The notes under the pieces are model-generated. The model saw only the letters and a list, made by a program, of their open reading frames with translations. It was not told the origin of the DNA and ran no database searches. Shown one piece after another: positions 1 to 6,233 of a stretch of DNA of 7,916 nt (within the stretch, counting starts at the first letter, position 1; each line of letters starts with the position of its first letter). The position numbers and the translations under genes are program-made. Origin of the DNA: Clostridia bacterium (GTDB taxonomy: Bacteria > Bacillota_A > Clostridia > Oscillospirales > CAG-272); the NCBI GenBank assembly GCA_017959485.1, contig JAGDAM010000286.1:1-7916 (forward strand). The letters run 5' to 3'.

Positions 1-1444
1 CCACGCGGGAGTTGTCTTCGCGCCACGCGGCTCCCTCGACCCCGTTCGTCATCTTCTTTCCCAGCACGCCGACCGTGTCGTAGGTTCCGAGTATCAGAGC
101 CCAGTGGGCATTAAGAAAAGCGAAACGTTTGCCATCGCTCTTGCGTTCAAGCACGACCCAGGCGTATGATTTGGTGACGGTCTGGGGCCATCTCGAGGCA
201 AAGAGCTCGCAGCCGGATTCGATCTCGGTGAAGCGGTCGGTCAGGTAGAGAATGGGAGTGTAGCAGCTGCCTCCGCCCGGGAGTTTGGCCCCCGCGGCCG
301 TGTAGATCCGCGTGAGCGCCGCCACGACACCCGAGTGGGCCGAGGAGTTCGTCTCCTGCATGCCTATTACGTCGGGGAGCAGAGAGGTGTATGCGGTAAT
401 GATCAGGGGGATCCGCCCGCCGAGAGAATTGTCGGCCAGAACGTTGCTGGTCATGACGCGCAGATCGGCGCCTTCGGTCAGCGGTTCGGACAGATCGATC
501 TTTTCGCGGGTTACGCCCGCGGGGAGCGTGATCTCGATCTTTCCGCGGCTGTTCGCCGGAAGGTATCTGTCGGTGAAACCGCCGACGACCCCCGAGATGA
601 AAATATGGTCGGCGTTGATACCTATTCCGGCGTCGGAGACTCCGGTGACCGTTTCGGTGATAGAGTGCTCCGCTCCGCTCGCGGCGCCCCGTCCCACGTC
701 TCCCACCGCTATCTCGTGCGCGGACTGTTCGGTCTTCGACGATACGAATTTCATTCTGATCCCGGTGAGGACCGCCACCCGCTCCCAGAGGATATTCGCT
801 GCGGTTTTGTACCCGGTCGAGTTAACGACGGGGTAGACGAGGACGTATTCGGACACGTCGGTACCGTTTATTGTTATCGACTCGACGGGATATTCGGCGC
901 GGAAGAAATGATCTTCGCCGCCCCATATGCCGTCGGATGTCAGGCACTTGTTGATGAAATAATTGATCGCCGTGACCGTCGCTTTGTCGGAACCGCCGAC
1001 TATAACGATCTTTTTGTTCACGGCGGCGACCGCCCAGTCGCCGTATCCGAGCTTTTCCAGGATCTCCGCGGTCTCGGGCCTTGTCGTCTCGCCTACGACG
1101 ATCTCGCAGGGCCTGTCCTCGTATCCCGCCTTAGGGGCGATGAGGTCGGTCTTGAGTTCGAGGTCCGAGCCGGTCTTCGTTTTAATGGCGTTTTTGAGCG
1201 TGATCCCCGCGTCGGTGATCTCTCCCGCGTCGCCGTCCGGACGAATTATCGTATACTTTTCGTCTCCTCCGGCGTACTGTATCCGGACCGGCTCGGGCGC
1301 GGGTTCGGTCGCCTCGGGAGTGGAGGAGGCGTCATCGGTCGTCGCGCCGGCGGGCGTTTCGTTTCCGCATCCGGCCAGCGCCGACAGGATCATTAAGAGC
1401 GCGACGAGTGCCGCCGCAAGCCGGACAAGTCTTCCGTTCTTCAT
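1..1444 (-). CDS. Lipoprotein with duplicated N-terminal domain and C-terminal endonuclease/exonuclease/phosphatase (EEP) domain, partial
   Basis: 481 codons are visible, and the gene continues past the left edge. The start at 1444 gives a lipoprotein signal: basic N-terminus, hydrophobic stretch L9-A24 and lipobox LAGC with Cys26. A Ser/Thr/Pro/Glu-rich linker follows (about 27-52). Residues about 62-168 and 198-290 look like two copies of one alpha/beta unit, each with an early Tyr-x-hydrophobic strand, a 'TG' turn, a '(C/H)EI(V/A)VG' strand and an 'I(V/F)I(V/S)G' strand. This resembles the N-terminal accessory domains of some glycosidases. The EEP domain starts near 326: LRVMTSN (Asn334), DVIGMQE (Glu364, metal ligand), the 'ILY..DRF..ESG' strand, and NAHW (Asn445, His447). 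The later GD-x-N and SDH motifs must lie outside the window. EEP proteins hydrolyse phosphodiesters in nucleic acids, phospholipids or inositol phosphates; the substrate cannot be told here. A weak AGGT (1453-1456) sits 8 nt before the start. It is likely co-transcribed with the GDPD gene upstream. Surface location is inferred from the lipobox. Confidence 0.85.
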   Translation of the reverse strand, partial: MKNGRLVRLAAALVALLMILSALAGCGNETPAGATTDDASSTPEATEPAPEPVRIQYAGGDEKYTIIRPDGDAGEITDAGITLKNAIKTKTGSDLELKTDLIAPKAGYEDRPCEIVVGETTRPETAEILEKLGYGDWAVAAVNKKIVIVGGSDKATVTAINYFINKCLTSDGIWGGEDHFFRAEYPVESITINGTDVSEYVLVYPVVNSTGYKTAANILWERVAVLTGIRMKFVSSKTEQSAHEIAVGDVGRGAASGAEHSITETVTGVSDAGIGINADHIFISGVVGGFTDRYLPANSRGKIEITLPAGVTREKIDLSEPLTEGADLRVMTSNVLADNSLGGRIPLIITAYTSLLPDVIGMQETNSSAHSGVVAALTRIYTAAGAKLPGGGSCYTPILYLTDRFTEIESGCELFASRWPQTVTKSYAWVVLERKSDGKRFAFLNAHWALILGTYDTVGVLGKKMTNGVEGAAWREDNSRV

Positions 1445-1491
1445 TTACAGTTACCTGTGATCAGTAATAATTATTGGGATCCGCGCCGCGG

Positions 1492-2289
1492 TCAGATAAG
1501 CGCGAGCGCGTCGGGACGGAGCGTTCCGGTGGTCTCGATGATGTCGGCTCCGAAGTCGCGGACGGCGACGCGCAGCTCCTCCGGCTCGGCAAGCAGCCAG
1601 ATCCCCACCTCGCCGTATTCGTGCAGTTCGGCGCAGAACGCCGCGTCGGCTTTCCGCTCGCGGCACCAGGCGGTCGCTTTGTTTTCAAAAGGAATCCAGA
1701 GCACGGCGCGGTCTTTGATATTGTTTTTGATAAACCCGAGCGCCTCGGGAGTCAGACTCCCGTCGAAGTGCATTTCGGCCTCGGGGAAACGCTCCGCGAG
1801 ATAAACGAGATAGGGAAGAGTCTTGCAGGTGAGTCCGATTCTTCTTTCGCGCCCAGCGTTTTTTAAGACCGAGCAGAAGATCTCGAATCGCTTCTCGTTA
1901 AATGACTGGAACACGTTGTCGAGCTTGACCGAGAGGGTGCTCTCGCCGAGAATGACGTCGAGCGCCTCCTCGAGCGTCGGAATCCGCGTTCCGGCGAACT
2001 CTTCTCCCTTGAACAGGCCGGCGTCAAGCGCCTGAAGCTCTGCGAGAGTCAGCGCGTCGGAGGGAGTTTTTTCCTCTATGACCGAGCCGTCGGCGCGGCG
2101 GCAGGTCCGGTTTACGGTTCCGTCGTGAAGGCAGACGCAGACGTCGTCCTTCGAAAACTTGTTGTCGAGCTCGATAACGTGATATCCGGCGCTCATAGCC
2201 GCCCGGTAGGACACGAGCGTATTCTCGGGGAAGTGCGCGCTGTCGCCGCGGTGCGCCTGAAATCTGAATCCGCTTTTGCGGTCAATCAT
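1492..2289 (-). CDS. Glycerophosphodiester phosphodiesterase family protein (GDPD)
   Basis: 265 residues, the usual length for a single-domain bacterial GDPD. The family hydrolyses glycerophosphodiesters to sn-glycerol 3-phosphate and an alcohol, on a TIM-barrel fold with a divalent metal. The N-terminal signature is clear: AHRG (catalytic His13, Arg14), PENT (Glu22, Asn23), IELD (metal ligands Glu40, Asp42), and LHDGTVNRT (catalytic His55, Asp56). Further family marks are the TL-x-EL-x-x-LDAG segment (81-91), IPTLEEAL (103-110), and a C-terminal GADIIETTGTLRP (248-260). The third acidic ligand, usually in a strand like 'IELK', is not evident: the matching strand reads LSVKLDN (119-125). No signal peptide or membrane segment is present, so the protein is predicted to be cytosolic. 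The start is fixed by AGGAGGA at 2297-2303, 7 nt before ATG, and by a good promoter upstream. It is the first gene of a two-gene leftward unit with the EEP lipoprotein. Family assignment is firm; the exact substrate is unknown. Confidence 0.92.
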   Translation of the reverse strand: MIDRKSGFRFQAHRGDSAHFPENTLVSYRAAMSAGYHVIELDNKFSKDDVCVCLHDGTVNRTCRRADGSVIEEKTPSDALTLAELQALDAGLFKGEEFAGTRIPTLEEALDVILGESTLSVKLDNVFQSFNEKRFEIFCSVLKNAGRERRIGLTCKTLPYLVYLAERFPEAEMHFDGSLTPEALGFIKNNIKDRAVLWIPFENKATAWCRERKADAAFCAELHEYGEVGIWLLAEPEELRVAVRDFGADIIETTGTLRPDALALI

Positions 2290-2296
2290 TTTTAAA

Positions 2297-2303
2297 TCCT
2301 CCT
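2297..2303 (-). promoter_or_regulatory. Ribosome binding site of the GDPD gene
   Basis: Read on the minus strand this is AGGAGGA, a near-perfect Shine-Dalgarno sequence 7 nt upstream of the ATG at 2289. It confirms that start codon and suggests efficient translation. Confidence 0.9.
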
Positions 2304-2349
2304 GAAGGGTTTGCCGGGGCCTGAAACCGAATCCGGCTTAAACATAATA

Positions 2350-2378
2350 ATTTTACCATCCCCCGCAATCCTTGTCAA
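2350..2378 (-). promoter_or_regulatory. Predicted sigma-A promoter for the GDPD-EEP lipoprotein unit
   Basis: On the minus strand, a perfect TTGACA -35 box (2378-2373) is followed after exactly 17 bp by TAAAAT (2355-2350), one mismatch from the TATAAT consensus. Transcription would start near 2343, giving a leader of about 55 nt before the GDPD ATG. This is prediction from consensus match only. Confidence 0.75.
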
Positions 2379-2420
2379 CATCAAAGCGAATAAATATGGC
2401 CGGGCCGGCGAAGAAAATGA

Positions 2421-2449
2421 TTGTAAAAAAGTATAAAATATATTATAAT
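2421..2449 (+). promoter_or_regulatory. Predicted sigma-A promoter for the murD-M42-murI operon
   Basis: TTGTAA (2421-2426) and a perfect TATAAT (2444-2449) are separated by 17 bp. The surrounding tract is almost pure A/T. Transcription would start near 2456, giving a leader of about 74 nt before the murD ATG. I see no second promoter inside the operon, so this may serve all five genes. Confidence 0.75.
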
Positions 2450-2480
2450 ATACAAGACATATTATTTTTTGATTTTACTC

Positions 2481-2515
2481 GGCGATCCGCGTGCGCGATG
2501 TAGCGCGGAAACGCC
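2481..2515 (+). promoter_or_regulatory. GC-rich hairpin in the murD leader
   Basis: GGCG (2481-2484) pairs with CGCC (2512-2515), and CCGCG (2487-2491) pairs with CGCGG (2504-2508). This gives a 9-bp stem interrupted by a small internal loop (AT opposite AAA) with a 12-nt apical loop. It ends 5 nt before the ribosome binding site at 2521. No U-tract follows, so it is not a standard terminator. It could stabilise the mRNA or affect access to the ribosome binding site. Pairing was found by eye; a folding calculation was not run. Confidence 0.5.
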
Positions 2516-2520
2516 TTCAC

Positions 2521-2526
2521 AGGTGA
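2521..2526 (+). promoter_or_regulatory. Ribosome binding site of murD
   Basis: AGGTGA lies only 3 nt before ATG. It matches the downstream half of the full AGGAGGTGAT Shine-Dalgarno sequence, so the short distance is in register. It supports the start at 2530. Confidence 0.7.
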
Positions 2527-2529
2527 AAA

Positions 2530-3993
2530 ATGACCTTTACCGAATTTGCCGCGGGAATCCTCAGCCGTCCGAACGGACGGGCCGTGATACTCGGTCTCGG
2601 CGTTTCGAATCTTCCGCTGGCGGCGATGCTTGCCGCCACCCCCTTCGCGGACAGATGCGAGATCAGAGACGCAAAACCGCAAGCCGAGCTTGAGGCGGCA
2701 GCGTCGAAGCTCGGAGGACGTATTAAACTCATCGGCGGAGCCGATCCCTGCACGGGTATTCTCCGCGGGGGAGATATGTCGGACACGCTGATTTTCAGAA
2801 CTCCCGGAATCCGTCCCGACAGCGGGGAGCTTCCCGAATGCGTAAGACGCGGAGCGCGGCTCACGTCCGAAATGGAGTGCTTCTGCAATCTGACGAGGGG
2901 CAGAATCGTCGCCGTCACCGGCAGCGACGGCAAGACGACGACCACGACGCTGACGCATCTTTTGCTGTCCGGGTCTCCGCTCAACACTGATAAGCTCTGC
3001 CTTGTCGGCGGAAATATCGGCAGGCCGCTGCTCGATTCGGCGGAAAGATTCGGGCCCGGGGATACGGCGGTGCTCGAGCTGTCAAGCTTCCAGCTGATGA
3101 CTATGAACGGTCCCGCCGAACGGGCCGCCATCACGAATATCACTCCGAACCATCTCAACTGGCACACCGGAATGGAAGAGTATACGGCCGCGAAATACAG
3201 GGTGTTCGGAGAAAAAACGCGTCTGCTTGTCCTCAACGCGAAAAATCCGCTGTCGGCGGCGGCCGCCGGACGCTTCGGCGGAAAGGTGTCCTTCTTCACG
3301 GCTCACAACGGCCCGGGCGACAGCTTCGAGTCGCTCACCGGCGGCCGCGAAAACTGCGATCTGTATTGGCTTCGGGACGGTGCGATAGTCCGGACCGACG
3401 GCCGCGTCACCGAGCGGATACTCGACGTCGCAGACATCCGCATTCCCGGGATACACAACGTTGAAAACTATATGACCGCTATCGCGCTCACCGCCGGTAT
3501 GACCGACCGGGAGACGATCCTGCGCACGGCGCGGGAATTCAACGGAGTCGAGCACCGGCTCGAGTTCGTAAGAGAGCTGAACGGAGTAAAGTATTACAAC
3601 AGCTCGATAGATTCGACTCCTACGAGAACGGCCGCGGCGCTGTCGGCGGTGCCGGTGAAAACCGTCGTAATCTGCGGAGGAAGGGACAAGCATCTCTCCT
3701 TCCTGCCGCTGGCGGACGCGCTTTTCGAGCACTCCTCGGCGGTCGTGCTGACCGGCGAGGCGCTGCCGCAGATTAAGGCGGCGATAGAGGAGAGAGCGGC
3801 TTCCCGCCCCGACGGAGGCGTGTCTCTCAGAGTCGTGACGGTACCCGATTTCGAGGACGCAGTCAGGGCGGCGGCCTCAATCGCCTCTCCGGGCGAGGCC
3901 GTGGTGCTCTCGCCCGCCTGCACCTCCTTCGACCGTTTCGCGAATTTCGAGGAGCGGGGGAGACTGTTCAAACAGGTTGTAATTAGCTTGTAA
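2530..3993 (+). CDS. murD: UDP-N-acetylmuramoyl-L-alanine--D-glutamate ligase MurD
   Basis: 487 residues, slightly longer than the usual 430-460. MurD is the cytosolic ATP-dependent ligase that adds D-glutamate to UDP-MurNAc-L-alanine in peptidoglycan synthesis. An N-terminal nucleotide-sugar domain (GLGVSN, 22-27; FRTPGI, 89-94) precedes the ATP-binding domain with P-loop GSDGKTTT (131-138, Lys135). Then come ELSSFQL (183-189), NITPNHLNWH (203-212, His208), Lys222 in the position of the carbamylated lysine, and GIHNVENY (307-314). The C-terminal domain shows HRLEFV (342-347), GGRDKHL (383-389), and SPACTSFDRFANFEERG (461-477). Two motifs deviate from the textbook enzyme: DHLDRH is NHLNWH, and NDSKATN is replaced by NSSIDSTPTRT (357-367). 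I recall the second pattern from clostridial MurD proteins, so I read this as a lineage variant and not as loss of function. It is the first gene of the operon and stands apart from any visible dcw cluster; murI, which makes its D-glutamate, closes the same operon. Confidence 0.95.
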   Translation: MTFTEFAAGILSRPNGRAVILGLGVSNLPLAAMLAATPFADRCEIRDAKPQAELEAAASKLGGRIKLIGGADPCTGILRGGDMSDTLIFRTPGIRPDSGELPECVRRGARLTSEMECFCNLTRGRIVAVTGSDGKTTTTTLTHLLLSGSPLNTDKLCLVGGNIGRPLLDSAERFGPGDTAVLELSSFQLMTMNGPAERAAITNITPNHLNWHTGMEEYTAAKYRVFGEKTRLLVLNAKNPLSAAAAGRFGGKVSFFTAHNGPGDSFESLTGGRENCDLYWLRDGAIVRTDGRVTERILDVADIRIPGIHNVENYMTAIALTAGMTDRETILRTAREFNGVEHRLEFVRELNGVKYYNSSIDSTPTRTAAALSAVPVKTVVICGGRDKHLSFLPLADALFEHSSAVVLTGEALPQIKAAIEERAASRPDGGVSLRVVTVPDFEDAVRAAASIASPGEAVVLSPACTSFDRFANFEERGRLFKQVVISL

Positions 3994-3997
3994 GGAG
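3992..3997 (+). promoter_or_regulatory. Ribosome binding site of the first M42 gene, overlapping the murD stop codon
   Basis: AAGGAG begins inside the TAA stop of murD (3991-3993) and lies 5 nt before the ATG at 4003. Ribosomes ending murD sit directly on this site, which supports translational coupling and fixes the start. Confidence 0.85.
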
Positions 3998-4002
3998 CTG
4001 CC

Positions 4003-5073
4003 ATGGAAAGAAATCGGCTGAAAAAACTGATAATCGATATGGCGAAGCTGATGTCGGTCACGGGTTATACCGAATACGACCTGAATTCGCTCGCCAACCG
4101 CGCCTGCGACTATTTCGACGAGTGCCGGATGCTTCCCGGCGGAAGCGTTCTTTTCATCCGCCGCTGCGGTCGGCCCGACGCGAAAAGAATAATGATCGAT
4201 ACGCATTACGACGAGATCGGAATGATGGTCTCGGAGATACTCGACGGGGGATTTCTCCGGATCGAGGAGGTCGGCGGACTCGACGCGCGGGTGCTTCAGT
4301 CGTCCGAAGTCTGCGTCTGGGGTACCGAACCCGACGGATCCGGCCGTATGATCGTCGGAGTAGTTACTTCGACGCCGCCGCATCTTCAGAAACCGGGCGA
4401 CGCCGACCGCCTGAAAAAGGCATCGGAACTGCTTGTGGACACCGGATATTCGAAAGAAACGCTTGAAAAGTTCGTCCGTATCGGAACGCCGGTCGGATTC
4501 ATGCCGCGGTACACCGAACTGAAGAACGGCTGTATCGCGGGAAAGGGCTTTGACGACAAGGCCTGCTGCGCCTGCGCGATCGCCGCAGTCTCATCGGTGC
4601 CGAGAGCCGAGCTGACCGCGGACGTCTATCTCAATCTCGCGACCTTCGAGGAGGACGGAACCTTCATGGGAGGCGCGCTGACGGCTGCGGAATACGTCAG
4701 GCCCGACTGCGCTCTCGTGGCCGACGTGAATCTCGGCAGGACTCCCGACACCAAAAAGAGCGAGACCGTCGAAGTGGGCGGGGGAGCGTCTCTGACGCTG
4801 GCCCCCTTCACCGACCGGAAACTGACGTCTGCGCTGGCCGCCGAAGCCGACGCCGAGGGCGTGAAATATCAGTATTCGGTCGAGTCGCGCAGCGCCGGAA
4901 CCGATACCGACGTGATCGCCACCTCCTGCGGCGGGGTTCCCGTCGTCGACGTCGGGCTTCCGCTGAAGAATATGCATACGGCCGCAGAGGTGCTCTCTCT
5001 CGACGACGCGGAGTCGCTGACCGGACTTATCAAACTCTTCATCACTTCGGAAAGGGTGCGTGACGCGATATGA
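4003..5073 (+). CDS. M42 family metallopeptidase, paralogue 1 (predicted active)
   Basis: 356 residues, normal for M42. These are cytosolic dinuclear metal aminopeptidases, often forming 12-subunit tetrahedral (TET) particles; some prefer N-terminal Glu/Asp. All expected active-site residues are visible: THYDEIG (His68 metal ligand, Asp70), KGFDDK (bridging Asp184), TFEED (general base Glu216, metal ligand Glu217), VADVN (Asp241), and NMHTA (His325). A GTDTDVI segment (299-305) and GGVPVVDVGLP (310-320) match the C-terminal core. The inserted dimerisation domain spans about 76-172 and keeps the 'LLVDTG(x)SKE' signature (143-152). The usual AHMDEVG is DTHYDEIG, and the usual DDR after the bridging Asp is DDK, so this paralogue is more divergent than the next. 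It starts 9 bp after murD with its own ribosome binding site and overlaps the next gene by ATGA. Peptidase identity is firm; substrate preference cannot be read from the sequence. Confidence 0.92.
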   Translation: MERNRLKKLIIDMAKLMSVTGYTEYDLNSLANRACDYFDECRMLPGGSVLFIRRCGRPDAKRIMIDTHYDEIGMMVSEILDGGFLRIEEVGGLDARVLQSSEVCVWGTEPDGSGRMIVGVVTSTPPHLQKPGDADRLKKASELLVDTGYSKETLEKFVRIGTPVGFMPRYTELKNGCIAGKGFDDKACCACAIAAVSSVPRAELTADVYLNLATFEEDGTFMGGALTAAEYVRPDCALVADVNLGRTPDTKKSETVEVGGGASLTLAPFTDRKLTSALAAEADAEGVKYQYSVESRSAGTDTDVIATSCGGVPVVDVGLPLKNMHTAAEVLSLDDAESLTGLIKLFITSERVRDAI

Positions 5074-6233
5074 GCGGACAATTCGATACCGCTGTCCCGG
5101 CGGGCGCCGAGGGCGGTAAAAATCATATTAAACTGCTGAAGCGGCTCTGCGAAATATCCGGTCCGACCGGTTCGGAGGAGCGTGTCCGCGAAAAAATAGA
5201 GAGACGTCTCCGGGCTTCGGGCTTCGAACCGCAGGGCGACCGGTGCGGCAATCTGATTCTTAAGATCCCGGGTTCAGGCGACGGATACGACGCCGAGAAT
5301 CCGGTCAGGGTGATGGTTTCGGCGCATATGGACGAGGTCGGAGTCATCATAAACGATATTACCGGAGAGGGATATCTGAAATTCGCCTGCCTCGGCGGCA
5401 TAGATCCGCGGGTACTCTGCGGAAGGACGGTCGTGATATCCGGAAAGGACGGCGACGTCAAAGGAGTCATCTCCGCGAAGGCGGTGCACCATCTTTCGCG
5501 CGACGAACGCTCGAAAACGACTCAGCTGTCCTCGATGTATATCGATATCGGAGCCGCCTCCGCCGACGACGCGAAGAAGTACGTCTCGGTCGGAGACAGC
5601 GGAACCTTCGATTCGGAATTCATCCTTTTCGGGGAAAACGACGCCTATATCAAGTCGAAGGCGATAGACGACCGGCTCGGGTGCGCCGTGATAATACTGA
5701 CCGCGGAAAAGCTCATGCGCGAGAATACCGAACTGCCGTTCGATCTTTACTGCTGCTTTACCGTCCGCGAGGAAATCGGAAAGACGGGCGCCCGTATGGT
5801 CGCGTCGGCGATAGATCCCGATCACGCGGTCATACTTGAGTCGACAGCCATCGGAGACCTTCCCGACGTCGATCAAAACTGCCGCGTAGCGTCGGTGGGA
5901 TCGGGCGGAGTGATTTCGCTGCTCGACCGTTCGACGATATACGACCGCGATATGGTCGACGGCTGCCTGCGGATCGCGGGCGAGGCCGGAATACCCGTAC
6001 AGGTGAAAAAATACGTTTCGGGAGGCAACGACGCGGGTTCCGTCCATAAAACCGGCCCCGGACTCCGGTGCCTCGCGATATCGGCTCCGGTCAGATATCT
6101 GCACGCCTCCTGCAGCGTGGCGGCCGTGTCCGACTACCGGGCGATGACCGATCTTTTGCCCGAATTCCTGAAAAAATACCCTTTTTCCCGCAAAGCCGGT
6201 CTTGACGCGCGGACGGGAACGGAGGAACAGTAA
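5070..6233 (+). CDS. M42 family metallopeptidase, paralogue 2 (predicted active)
   Basis: 387 residues, the longest of the three, with about 18 extra residues before the conserved LLKRLCEISGPTGSEE start (22-37) and a short polar tail after about 375. This is the most canonical M42 sequence here: SAHMDEVG (His86, Asp88), GVISAKAVHHL (132-142), KAIDDRLGC (bridging Asp200), FTVREEIGKTGA (general base Glu234, metal ligand Glu235), and VRYLHAS (His345). The position usually held by a metal-binding Asp is Glu257 (VILESTAIGD), a conservative change; Asp263 follows. The dimerisation domain (about 93-190) contains MYIDIGAASADDAKK and a VGD turn (156-176). The start overlaps the stop of the previous gene (ATGA at 5070-5073); there is no strong Shine-Dalgarno sequence, only a GGGTG about 12 nt upstream, so expression may rely on coupling. 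The role is probably peptide breakdown in the cytosol, possibly releasing glutamate for the MurI/MurD steps (inference). Confidence 0.93.
   Translation: MSGQFDTAVPAGAEGGKNHIKLLKRLCEISGPTGSEERVREKIERRLRASGFEPQGDRCGNLILKIPGSGDGYDAENPVRVMVSAHMDEVGVIINDITGEGYLKFACLGGIDPRVLCGRTVVISGKDGDVKGVISAKAVHHLSRDERSKTTQLSSMYIDIGAASADDAKKYVSVGDSGTFDSEFILFGENDAYIKSKAIDDRLGCAVIILTAEKLMRENTELPFDLYCCFTVREEIGKTGARMVASAIDPDHAVILESTAIGDLPDVDQNCRVASVGSGGVISLLDRSTIYDRDMVDGCLRIAGEAGIPVQVKKYVSGGNDAGSVHKTGPGLRCLAISAPVRYLHASCSVAAVSDYRAMTDLLPEFLKKYPFSRKAGLDARTGTEEQ
6221..6226 (+). promoter_or_regulatory. Ribosome binding site of the third M42 gene, inside the end of the second
   Basis: GGAGGA lies in the last codons of paralogue 2, 6 nt before the ATG at 6233. 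It is the strongest Shine-Dalgarno sequence inside the operon, so the catalytically degenerate third paralogue appears to be translated well, not decaying. Confidence 0.85.

Larger units (their letters stand above)
2290..2529. other. Divergent intergenic control region between GDPD and murD
   Basis: 240 bp separate the two oppositely transcribed units. The middle (about 2340-2480) is strikingly AT-rich against a GC-rich background and holds one sigma-A-like promoter per direction. The right end holds a GC-rich hairpin in the murD leader. I see no small ORF with convincing family features, no riboswitch-like fold and no Rho-independent terminator. Confidence 0.8.

Noticed and set aside
335..1396. 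Long open frame on the plus strand (353 codons)
   Set aside because: It is antisense to the EEP lipoprotein, has no recognisable motif and an Arg/Gly-rich composition typical of a shadow frame in GC-rich DNA. The minus-strand frame has a lipobox and EEP motifs.
1445..1491. Terminator between the GDPD and EEP lipoprotein genes
   Set aside because: The GC-rich CCGCG-C-CGCGG palindrome leaves a 1-nt loop and is not followed by a T-tract on the transcribed strand. The genes are more likely co-transcribed.
2313..2337. Possible hairpin GCCGG...CCGGC in the GDPD leader
   Set aside because: The stem is only 5 bp with a loop of 15 nt, and there is no T-tract. It is too weak to call.
2431..2453. GTATA...TATAC inverted ends around the murD -10 box as an operator
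   Set aside because: Only the outer 5 bp match; in such an A/T-only tract this is expected by chance.
2517..3299. Minus-strand open frame of 260 codons
   Set aside because: It lies across the 5' half of murD, is Ser/Pro-rich and without motifs, and would start inside murD.
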